Below, in pieces: positions 1-5,050 of a stretch of 5,978 nt of DNA. A program made the translations under genes and the position numbers. The stretch spans positions 1-5,978 of the forward strand of contig JAJYYS010000099.1 in NCBI GenBank assembly GCA_021800745.1. The letters run 5' to 3'. The notes beneath the pieces were generated by a model, which worked only from the letters and a program-made list of their open reading frames with translations, ran no database searches and was not told the origin of the DNA. Source of the stretch: a bacterium (GTDB taxonomy: Bacteria; SZUA-79; Acidulodesulfobacterales; Acidulodesulfobacteraceae). How positions within the stretch are numbered: position 1 is the first letter of the stretch; every line of letters begins with the position of its first letter.

Positions 1-641
1 ATAAGCTGCATAAGTCCGACCGCTCCTTTGCCGGAAACGGCGTAAGGATTGAATCCGGATTCCGTTTTTATTACGGCTTTTATCAGTCCGTAAGGAACGC
101 CGTATATCTCGGAAGCTTTTTTTGCCAGTCCGTCCGCCGTAACGTAATCTCCGTTCGGACTTCCGCCGTCTCCGCCTGTACCCGCTCCGCCGCTATTTTT
201 TTCTTCCGGGCTTAAACCTGTCACGCCCTGATTATTACCGTATTTAGAAGATAAATTATACGCCTGAAAAAGATTATTCGACGCGGAAAGTTTAGACACC
301 GAAGAACTCAGTTCTTTTAGTCCGTCCTGCGCGATTAAAGAAGGATGCTCTTTAAAATAATCCACAATCATCCTTGCGATGCCTATCCCTTTTCCGTAGC
401 TTTCGCCGTTGGCTACGGCTTCGTAAAACAGGGAATTAAAAATTTTATAGCCCGTCCCTTTATCGATAAAAGAGCCTTTTCCGACTTCTTTAGACATAGA
501 GTCGAAAATCATATTCAAAAAAAGACTCTCGAACTTAACGGCGACGGTCTTTATTTCTTTGAGTTCAGCCGGAGTAACGGCCGTTTTTTCGGCCGGATTT
601 TTTTTACCTGCGGAAACCGTCAACGCCTCATTTATATTCAT
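1..641 (-). CDS. flgJ: FlgJ-type flagellar rod-binding protein fused to an SLT lytic transglycosylase domain (5' part, cut by window edge)
   Basis: Hand translation of the minus strand from the ATG at 641 gives 213 open residues running off the left edge. Residues about 26-97 match the FlgJ rod-binding domain: KFESLFLNMIFDSMSKEVG, then an ending like GLGLAxxI, here GKGIGIARMIVDYF. Residues about 145-165 form a Gly-rich, disordered-looking linker (GGAGTGGDGGSPNG). From about 168 an SLT (goose-lysozyme-like) lytic transglycosylase domain begins, with GVPYGLIKAVIKTESGFNP and GAVGLMQL; the likely catalytic Glu is E194. Known for the family: FlgJ caps or guides rod assembly in the periplasm, and the attached enzyme opens peptidoglycan for the rod. 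Beta/gammaproteobacterial FlgJ normally carries a GH73 glucosaminidase instead. No Sec signal peptide is visible, which fits export by the flagellar apparatus. No Shine-Dalgarno precedes the ATG; no better in-frame start was found. It diverges from motA. Family assignment is strong; the exact C-terminus is not visible. Confidence 0.9.
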   Translation of the reverse strand, partial: MNINEALTVSAGKKNPAEKTAVTPAELKEIKTVAVKFESLFLNMIFDSMSKEVGKGSFIDKGTGYKIFNSLFYEAVANGESYGKGIGIARMIVDYFKEHPSLIAQDGLKELSSSVSKLSASNNLFQAYNLSSKYGNNQGVTGLSPEEKNSGGAGTGGDGGSPNGDYVTADGLAKKASEIYGVPYGLIKAVIKTESGFNPYAVSGKGAVGLMQL

Positions 642-648
642 ATAAAAA

Positions 649-657
649 ATTATATCA
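649..657 (-). promoter_or_regulatory. Candidate extended -10 promoter for flgJ, possibly giving a leaderless mRNA
   Basis: On the minus strand a perfect TGATATAAT (extended -10, TGnTATAAT) ends only 7 bases before the flgJ ATG. A transcript starting the usual 6-7 bases downstream of the -10 would begin at or beside the start codon. This agrees with the lack of any Shine-Dalgarno there. No good -35 lies at 17 bases (TTTTAT), which an extended -10 can tolerate. The region is very AT-rich, so chance matches are possible. Confidence 0.4.
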
Positions 658-679
658 TAACCGGATTATTAATAAAAGT

Positions 680-708
680 TTGCAGAAATTATTTTAAAAA
701 TATATTAT
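680..708 (+). promoter_or_regulatory. Weak candidate sigma-70 promoter for motAB in the 642-769 divergent gap
   Basis: TTGCAG at 680-685 (three of six -35 consensus positions) and TATTAT at 703-708 (five of six -10 positions) are separated by 17 bases. The implied start near 715 leaves a leader of about 55 bases before motA. The rest of the gap is almost pure A/T and offers many alternative -10-like strings, including TATAAT at 711-716, but none with a better -35. I looked for sigma-54 (GG-N10-GC) and sigma-28 (TAAA and GCCGATAA) signatures and saw none convincing. Confidence 0.25.
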
Positions 709-769
709 ATTATAATAATAAAAAAAATATAAATTTATTCAATAAATATTATAACATAACGGCTGGAAT

Positions 770-1552
770 ATGGATATTGCATCTATTATAGGTTTTATTC
801 TTGGCATAGGCGGAATACTTTTCGGAAATTTTCTGCAGGGGTCTAATTTTATGCAGCTGATAGACCCTATCGGATTCGTGATAGTTATAGTCGGAACGGC
901 CGGAGCGACCATCGCCGGAAACAGGATGGACAATATTAAAAAAGCCCTTTTATCCGTTAAGGACGTTATTTTATCCGAAAAAGTAGATTTTGAAAATACT
1001 ATATCAGACCTTCTGAATTATGCGACAAAAGCGAGAAAAAACGGAGTCCTTGCATTGGAATCGGAAATAGAAGCCTCGTCCGACGATTTTATAAAAAAAG
1101 CTCTGCAGTTAGTCGTCGACGGGATTGACCCGCAGATAGTTATGGAAATTATGGAAACGGAGCTGTCCCATATAGAAGAATTCGGCGAAGAAAGCGTTAA
1201 AATTTACGAACAGGCTGGAGGTTATTCCCCCACCTTAGGCATCATAGGCGCGGTGCTCGGGCTCATCCACGTTATGCAGCATTTAAACGAGCCTAACAGG
1301 CTCGGGGCCGGAATAGCGGTCGCGTTTACCGCAACGCTTTACGGTCTTGCTTTTGCCAATGCCGTTTTGTTTCCCATATCCAGCAAACTTAAGATGAACC
1401 TGAAAGTAAAAGTTTTAAGATACGAACTTATCCTTATGGGCATAAGAAGCATTCAGAACGGAGAAAACCCGCGGCTCATCGAGGAAAAACTCAAATCGTT
1501 TTTAAGCGAACAGGAGAAAAAAATGTACGAGTTAAAAAATACGGAGAAATAA
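770..1552 (+). CDS. motA: Flagellar motor stator protein MotA (ion channel subunit)
   Basis: A 260-residue protein, normal for the MotA/TolQ/ExbB family. Hydrophobic segments lie at about 3-21, 31-50, 154-172 and 178-203, with a cytoplasmic loop of about 100 residues between the second and third. The loop holds R89 and E97, with the same 8-residue spacing as the torque-generating R90 and E98 of E. coli MotA. The conserved prolines are present as P154 (SPTLGIIGAVLGL) and P202 (VLFPISSKLK). Five MotA around two MotB form the inner-membrane channel that turns ion flow into rotor torque at FliG. The TM4 string AFTATLYG has features of both proton and sodium stators, so ion specificity is left open. 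Upstream only a poor GGA sits 3 bases from the ATG; the start is set by the start of TM1. It forms an operon with motB, whose Shine-Dalgarno lies inside the motA 3' end. Confidence 0.95.
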   Translation: MDIASIIGFILGIGGILFGNFLQGSNFMQLIDPIGFVIVIVGTAGATIAGNRMDNIKKALLSVKDVILSEKVDFENTISDLLNYATKARKNGVLALESEIEASSDDFIKKALQLVVDGIDPQIVMEIMETELSHIEEFGEESVKIYEQAGGYSPTLGIIGAVLGLIHVMQHLNEPNRLGAGIAVAFTATLYGLAFANAVLFPISSKLKMNLKVKVLRYELILMGIRSIQNGENPRLIEEKLKSFLSEQEKKMYELKNTEK

Positions 1553-1555
1553 AAA

Positions 1556-2347
1556 ATGAGAAAAAAGAAGAAATGCCCCGAGCATAGCAATTCGGAAAGA
1601 TGGATGATAAGCTACGGCGACTTTTTAACTACTCTTCTGTCGTTCTTCATAGTTATGTTCGCGATATCAAAAGTCAATAACGTCCGGCTTAAAGAGCTGG
1701 CCGTATCCATCCAGCAGGCGTTCGGGGCAAACAAATTTATTACTGTCTCCACCTCTAAGCCTAATATAGCCTCGTCCCCAAAATTAATCGTAGCGAAAGT
1801 CGCCCCTTCGACTTTCAAAGTCTCAAAATCCAATAAGAAGCTTATTAAGGAAGAAACGCATGAATCCGAGGTCTTCACCGGCATCGAATCCAATATAAAA
1901 TCCTTTACCGCCGGAAACAGCGCCTACAGAACTTCGCTCAGGGTTTATAAATCGACCAGGGGACTCGTCATATCTTTGAAAGGCTCCAGCTTTTTCGGCT
2001 CAGGCAGCGCAAGAATTATCGGAAAATATCGCCCTCTTTTAAAAGAAATAGCGTCGGAACTGCTTAAGGTCAAAAATAACATCGCCATAGAGGGCTATAC
2101 GGATTCGACTCCGATACGCTCTGCTAAATATCCCAATAACTGGATGCTTTCCACCGCCAGGGCGGTCAGCGTTCTGAGCTTTTTTATAAAAAGCGAGAAT
2201 TTTCCTCCGGCAAGGCTTTCGGCTTCCGGATACGGAAAATACAAGCCCATAGCAAGCAACGAAACCGCGGCGGGACGCGCGCTAAACAGAAGAGTAAACA
2301 TCGTGGTTCTTTCTACTTTCTTGAACAACGAACTGCCGAAATCATAA
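1556..2347 (+). CDS. motB: Flagellar motor stator protein MotB (OmpA-like peptidoglycan anchor)
   Basis: A 263-residue protein. A short basic N-terminus (RKKKK) is followed by one membrane helix, about 18-38, in WMISYGDFLTTLLSFFIVMF; D22 is the expected ion-carrying Asp of the channel. Residues 41-60 would be the plug, then comes a Lys/Ser/Thr-rich periplasmic linker. The OmpA-type peptidoglycan-binding domain covers about 135-255, with EGYTDSTPI (179-187), NWMLSTARA (195-203), GYGKYKP (225-231) and GRALNRRVNI (240-249). It partners MotA and anchors the stator to the cell wall. GGAG at 1543-1546, 9 bases before the ATG, is a clear Shine-Dalgarno, one of only two in the window. The gene ends 28 bases from the convergent PilZ gene. 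No convincing terminator is in that gap, so the two transcripts probably overlap. Confidence 0.95.
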   Translation: MRKKKKCPEHSNSERWMISYGDFLTTLLSFFIVMFAISKVNNVRLKELAVSIQQAFGANKFITVSTSKPNIASSPKLIVAKVAPSTFKVSKSNKKLIKEETHESEVFTGIESNIKSFTAGNSAYRTSLRVYKSTRGLVISLKGSSFFGSGSARIIGKYRPLLKEIASELLKVKNNIAIEGYTDSTPIRSAKYPNNWMLSTARAVSVLSFFIKSENFPPARLSASGYGKYKPIASNETAAGRALNRRVNIVVLSTFLNNELPKS

Positions 2348-2375
2348 TGCGATGGTCCTGCATTTAAATATTTTC

Positions 2376-3302
2376 TTATGAGGCGGATTTTTTGATATGC
2401 CGCCTTTGCTGTTCGAGGGTAAATTTAATTATTTCATCCCTGTCGTATTCGTTTATTGCGGTAAACTTACAGGCTATAGATGCCGGAGAAGAATTATTTT
2501 GTCCGGCATCTGCGCCGGTATTCGAAATTGTTACCACCTGTGCCAAAGCCTTCACTATAAACTGAGGAACGGCGGGGAAAAGCATTGTAATTTTTATAAT
2601 ACTGCCCTGCTTCAGCCCTTTATCCCCATCCATCCACATAATGCCTGAACCGCTTATGGATACCTGCTTTTCCTTAATGTCCGCAAATATCGACGCTTCG
2701 GGATTAATAAGCGAAATAATTACGTCCAACTTGCTGTTTATCGCGACAAGAAGTTTCTCTATTTTAGGATTAATCGGGGCATCCGAATCCGTTTCGGATG
2801 CAATTTGAAAAATTTTAGGAACCGCTAATCCGTAAATTCCATAAACCGAAGTAGTAAGGGAAGGCTTCGTAATATAGGCATCTTTCGTTTCAAGAAATTC
2901 TTCCATGGATATTTCTTCGTAAACGAACTGGATAGCGGCATTGACGCGCAAAAATTCCCTACCTTCTCTTTCTTCCGAAGGAACGCCGACAATCTGAATC
3001 TTCAAAGAAATATTCTTGGCATTTTTAACGATGTCTTTCAGCAGCGGCTTGTATAAGAAAGTTTTAGAAAATCCCGAACTTATTAAAGTAATATCGCCGG
3101 ATTTTTTTATTAAAGATACGTCTGCGTCCATATCGTAATCCTCTGCGCCGAATTCCGGCGCCTGCCTGCCGTTAAAAGTCGAATATAAAACTATATATAG
3201 GAACCCGTCGTCTATTTTATTAATATAGCCTTTGAAATTTTTTTGCGGAGTTTCTAAAATTATTTCCTGATTTTTATAAAAATGCCCGTCTAAATTATCC
3301 AT
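2376..3302 (-). CDS. PilZ-domain cyclic-di-GMP receptor with YcgR-like N-terminal region and long helical insertion
   Basis: From the ATG at 3302 the protein has 308 residues. This start has AAGGTG 9 bases upstream (complement of 3312-3317). An in-frame TTG at 3326 would add 8 residues and overlap the upstream stop, but has no ribosome site. Residues about 8-95 look like the YcgR/PilZN N-terminal beta domain (FKGYINKIDDGFLYIVL). The PilZ domain starts with R115-x3-R119 (GREFLRV), the usual cyclic-di-GMP motif. The second motif, (D/N)xSxxG, appears as S215-I-S217-G-S-G220, so its first position is Ser. The two motifs are about 95 residues apart rather than the usual 20-30. The insertion contains an amphipathic helix at about 177-200 (KIEKLLVAINSKLDVIISLI), reminiscent of the helical insertion of tetrameric PilZ proteins such as XC6012. 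Beside motAB, a role as a flagellar brake or motor regulator is likely but inferred. Confidence 0.75.
   Translation of the reverse strand: MDNLDGHFYKNQEIILETPQKNFKGYINKIDDGFLYIVLYSTFNGRQAPEFGAEDYDMDADVSLIKKSGDITLISSGFSKTFLYKPLLKDIVKNAKNISLKIQIVGVPSEEREGREFLRVNAAIQFVYEEISMEEFLETKDAYITKPSLTTSVYGIYGLAVPKIFQIASETDSDAPINPKIEKLLVAINSKLDVIISLINPEASIFADIKEKQVSISGSGIMWMDGDKGLKQGSIIKITMLFPAVPQFIVKALAQVVTISNTGADAGQNNSSPASIACKFTAINEYDRDEIIKFTLEQQRRHIKKSAS
2478..2511. repeat. Perfect 10-bp inverted repeat inside the PilZ gene
   Basis: AGATGCCGGA at 2478-2487 is the exact inverse complement of TCCGGCATCT at 2502-2511, with a 14-base A/T-rich loop. It encodes residues about 263-273 of the PilZ protein (ADAGQNNSSPA), a small-residue loop between two predicted beta strands. 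No T-run follows on either strand, so it is not a standard terminator. The mRNA on either strand could form a stable hairpin. Function unknown. Confidence 0.6.
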
Positions 3303-3311
3303 AATATAATG

Positions 3312-3317
3312 CACCTT
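3312..3317 (-). promoter_or_regulatory. Shine-Dalgarno deciding the PilZ gene start
   Basis: Read on the minus strand this is AAGGTG, 9 bases before the ATG at 3302. It lies downstream of the alternative TTG at 3326, which has nothing comparable in front of it. This is why the ATG was chosen. Confidence 0.6.
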
Positions 3318-3322
3318 ATCGT

Positions 3323-3694
3323 TCAATTAGCGCCGTAAGCTTTAACGGCGGCAGAAAGTTTCCTGAGCGTCGAAATTTTATCGGCAGCATTTTCTTTTCT
3401 TTCGGTTAAAATATTTATAATGGTTTTGTCGGATTCCGTTATATCCGTCAATATATCTTTAAGCCGCGATAAAAGCTCTGCGCTGCCCGTTTCAGATTTC
3501 TTATCTTTATATGCATATGCGCGCGCGCGGTTTTCCGTTTTCGAAAAAAGAGACGTCAAAAAAACTTTTCTATCGAATATATGTCCGATATTAACCGGGT
3601 TTTCCCGCTTTTCTAAAAGAATGAGCAATATATACTTATTTATATTAAGAATCCTGGCGGCGATTTTGAATTTTAATAAAGTATTATTTTTCAT
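3323..3694 (-). CDS. Small helical protein of unknown function; possible FlgN/FliT-like export chaperone
   Basis: A 123-residue protein not firmly recognised. It begins with a basic and hydrophobic stretch (LLKFKIAARILNINKYILLILLEKRE), has a polar middle (RARAYAYKDKKSETGS), and ends in a long helix from about 72 to 119 with regular hydrophobic spacing (LLSRLKDILTDITESDKTI, then ILTERKE). The pattern L-x-LLEKRE followed by K-x3-L-x2-L-x3-E-x2-R, plus a C-terminal helix ending in AYG, loosely recalls FlgN/FliT flagellar secretion chaperones, which are also short, helical and low in conservation. That is inference from pattern and context only. The stop lies 20 bases before the PilZ ATG, so the two are likely cotranscribed. 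No Shine-Dalgarno is visible at its ATG. Codon use matches the neighbours apart from one GC-alternating tract. It could instead be an unrelated regulator of the PilZ protein. Confidence 0.6.
   Translation of the reverse strand: MKNNTLLKFKIAARILNINKYILLILLEKRENPVNIGHIFDRKVFLTSLFSKTENRARAYAYKDKKSETGSAELLSRLKDILTDITESDKTIINILTERKENAADKISTLRKLSAAVKAYGAN
3508..3529. other. 22-base alternating purine-pyrimidine tract (Z-DNA-prone)
   Basis: From 3508 to 3529 every step alternates pyrimidine and purine, moving from TATATGCATATG into an uninterrupted run of GC steps (3519-3529). It encodes the RARAYAY part of the small helical protein. In a locus this rich in A/T, eleven consecutive alternating G/C bases stand out. 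Structural propensity is known for such tracts; any role here is not shown. Confidence 0.5.
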
Positions 3695-3723
3695 AATATC
3701 AATTTTATTTTTTTACTATTATG

Positions 3724-3752
3724 ATTTTATAATATGATATAATATAAATCAA
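3724..3752 (-). promoter_or_regulatory. Candidate sigma-70 promoter for the small helical protein and PilZ operon
   Basis: On the minus strand TTGATT (3752-3747, four of six -35 positions) and TAAAAT (3729-3724, five of six -10 positions) are exactly 17 bases apart. The predicted start near 3717 gives a leader of about 23 bases. It is the best-spaced promoter seen in the window. It overlaps the plus-strand extended -10 at 3735-3743. Confidence 0.45.
3735..3743 (+). promoter_or_regulatory. Candidate extended -10 promoter for the HDOD/GGDEF operon
   Basis: TGATATAAT is a perfect extended -10 (TGnTATAAT), about 45 bases before the first gene. With one base either side removed from doubt, the 11-mer TATGATATAAT is identical to the one in front of flgJ. 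No clear -35 is found 16-18 bases upstream. It sits inside the 17-base spacer of the opposing minus-strand promoter. Confidence 0.4.
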
Positions 3753-3788
3753 CTTTTTAAAGATATTTAAGCGGCAATTACAATTCAT

Positions 3789-4139
3789 ATGAAAAAAACA
3801 ACGGCGGAAAATCTTAAAGCGGGAGATATATTAGCTAAAGATATAATATCCGGCAAAGGAATTACGGTTCTTAAAAAAGGGACGGTTCTTACAGATAAAT
3901 TTATAGGAAATATTAAAAAAATAACCGCCGATTCTACCGGGACGGAGGATAATTATATATTCATAGAAGGAACTGCCGGCGCAGAAACGGAAAACGATAG
4001 TAAAAATAAAGAAAAAATGGAAAAAGAACTGTCTTCATTGGAAGAAAGGTTCCTTCACGCCGAAAGCGGCGAATTTATGAAAGAAATAAAAGAAATAATA
4101 AAAAACGTCATACTTAAAAACTGCGGCGGAACTGTATAA
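3789..4139 (+). CDS. Stand-alone small protein resembling the N-terminal module of HD-GYP signalling proteins
   Basis: A 116-residue soluble protein. Residues about 6-60 follow the pattern seen at the N-terminus of many HD-GYP phosphodiesterases: ENLKAGDILAKDI (like eLkpGmvLAkdV), a glycine turn (SGKGITVL), KKGTVLTDKFIGNIKKI (like kkGtxLtexxixxLkk), then a closing strand YIFIEG. Here that module stands alone. It is followed by an acidic/basic low-complexity stretch (about 65-80) and a charged helix, about 80-110 (EKELSSLEERFLHAESGEF), which could be a coiled coil. No catalytic motif is visible. It is the first gene of a plus-strand operon and its stop lies 15 bases before the HDOD start. A partner or sensor role for the HDOD protein is inferred. 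No Shine-Dalgarno is visible; the ATG chosen is the first in frame and begins right before the domain. Confidence 0.7.
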   Translation: MKKTTAENLKAGDILAKDIISGKGITVLKKGTVLTDKFIGNIKKITADSTGTEDNYIFIEGTAGAETENDSKNKEKMEKELSSLEERFLHAESGEFMKEIKEIIKNVILKNCGGTV

Positions 4140-4154
4140 TAACTTTATAATAAA

Positions 4155-5006
4155 ATGAAAAAAATCGACACGTTAGACGAGTTGATAGCTACCGTTAAAA
4201 AAACCGATAACCTGCCCACCCTGCCTAAAGTGTTATCGACAATTTCCGAAGAAATAGACAACGATAATTTCTCCATAAAAAATATCGGCGATTTAATGTC
4301 CCACGACGTAAGCCTTTCTGCAAGAATATTAAAAATAGTAAATTCCCCTTTTTACGGGTTTCCCCAGAGAATATACAGCATAAACCATGCAATAGTGCTG
4401 TTGGGAGCTAATGTTTTAAAAAGCATCATAATTTCTACTTCCGTTTTTACCGCTATGAAAGAAACCATGGCGGGGCTGTCGGAGCACAGCCTTTTCTGCG
4501 CATTCACCGCAAAGCATATCGCGGTGAAACTTAGAGCGCAAAAGATAAATAATACAGACCCGGACATTATGTTTTCCGCCGGATTACTGCACGACATAGG
4601 AAAAATAATTATAGCCACCACGTTTAAAGACGATTTTAAAAAAATTATAGAAACTGCGGAAAAAAGCGAAAAACCTTTAGCGGCCATAGAACATGATATT
4701 CTCAATATATCCCACGACCAGTTAGGCTATATGCTGACAAAAGAATGGAATCTGCCTCAGTCTATATATCTGCCGATAAAATATCATCACAACGTTAATC
4801 TTGCTTACGACTTTAAAGCTGAAGCTGCAATATTAAATATTGCCGATTTCTTAACAAGGGCATTAGGCATCGGTTTTTCGGGAGCCTCATATTTAGAAAA
4901 AATAAACATCGACGCATTAAAGATATTAGGTATCGATATTGATTTCATAAAATCCGTAATAGAAGAAATATATTTCTATAAAGACGAACTTTATATATTT
5001 GAGTGA
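4155..5006 (+). CDS. HDOD-domain signalling protein
   Basis: A 283-residue cytoplasmic protein consisting almost wholly of an HDOD domain. Hallmarks in order: LPTLPKVLSTI (20-30), DLMSHDVSLSARILKIVNSPFYGFPQ (46-71; the D-P-x-L-x-x-xLL-x-x-x-N-S-x-F-Y core, with D-V in place of D-P), SINHAIVLLGANVLKSI (75-91), EHSLFCAFTA (110-119), GLLHDIGKI (143-151), SHDQLGYML (186-194) and KYHH (209-212). The residues that bind metal in related HD and HD-GYP enzymes all have counterparts: H111, H146/D147, H187, H211/H212 and D231. A GYP motif is absent. Known HDOD proteins act mainly as regulators or scaffolds in cyclic-di-GMP, chemotaxis and motility networks rather than as proven enzymes. It sits between the small HD-GYP-N-like gene and the GGDEF gene, so a shared complex is plausible. 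No Shine-Dalgarno precedes the ATG. Confidence 0.9.
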   Translation: MKKIDTLDELIATVKKTDNLPTLPKVLSTISEEIDNDNFSIKNIGDLMSHDVSLSARILKIVNSPFYGFPQRIYSINHAIVLLGANVLKSIIISTSVFTAMKETMAGLSEHSLFCAFTAKHIAVKLRAQKINNTDPDIMFSAGLLHDIGKIIIATTFKDDFKKIIETAEKSEKPLAAIEHDILNISHDQLGYMLTKEWNLPQSIYLPIKYHHNVNLAYDFKAEAAILNIADFLTRALGIGFSGASYLEKINIDALKILGIDIDFIKSVIEEIYFYKDELYIFE

Positions 5007-5050
5007 TTAAGCCGGTTATATAAATATTAATTTCAGATTTTCGATTCTAT

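Noticed and set aside
673..700. TAAAAGTTT upstream of motA as a sigma-28 (FliA) -35 element
   Set aside because: No GCCGATAA-like -10 follows at the required spacing; the sequence there is TTTAAAAA.
761..780. TGG...TTGC at the motA start as a sigma-54 site
   Set aside because: TGG and TTGC are two bases too far apart for the -24/-12 spacing, and the match overlaps the motA start codon.
345..791. Plus-strand open frame of 148 codons
   Set aside because: It lies antisense to flgJ, whose domain motifs are unmistakable, and its translation has no recognisable pattern; it is a shadow frame.
2381..2405. AGGCGG / CCGCCT stem with a 13-base loop near the motB-PilZ junction, considered as a terminator
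   Set aside because: The stem is only 6 bp, the loop is large, just two more T's follow on the plus strand and no T-run follows on the minus strand.
3145..3161. GCGCCG-AATTC-CGGCGC hairpin in the PilZ gene
   Set aside because: A 6-bp stem in coding sequence with no following T-run; explained by Ala, Pro and Gly codons.
3303..3326. TTG at 3326 as the PilZ start, overlapping the upstream stop
   Set aside because: No ribosome site precedes it, while the ATG at 3302 has AAGGTG at 9 bases; the 8 extra residues add no domain.
3420..3737. Plus-strand open frame of 105 codons antisense to the small helical gene
   Set aside because: It ends inside the divergent promoter region, has a hydrophobic low-quality tail, and the minus-strand frame fits an operon with the PilZ gene better.
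4474..4495. GGCTGT / ACAGCC hairpin followed by TTTT in the HDOD gene, considered as an intragenic terminator
   Set aside because: The T-tract is only four bases and the structure lies mid-gene in a conserved domain; likely chance.
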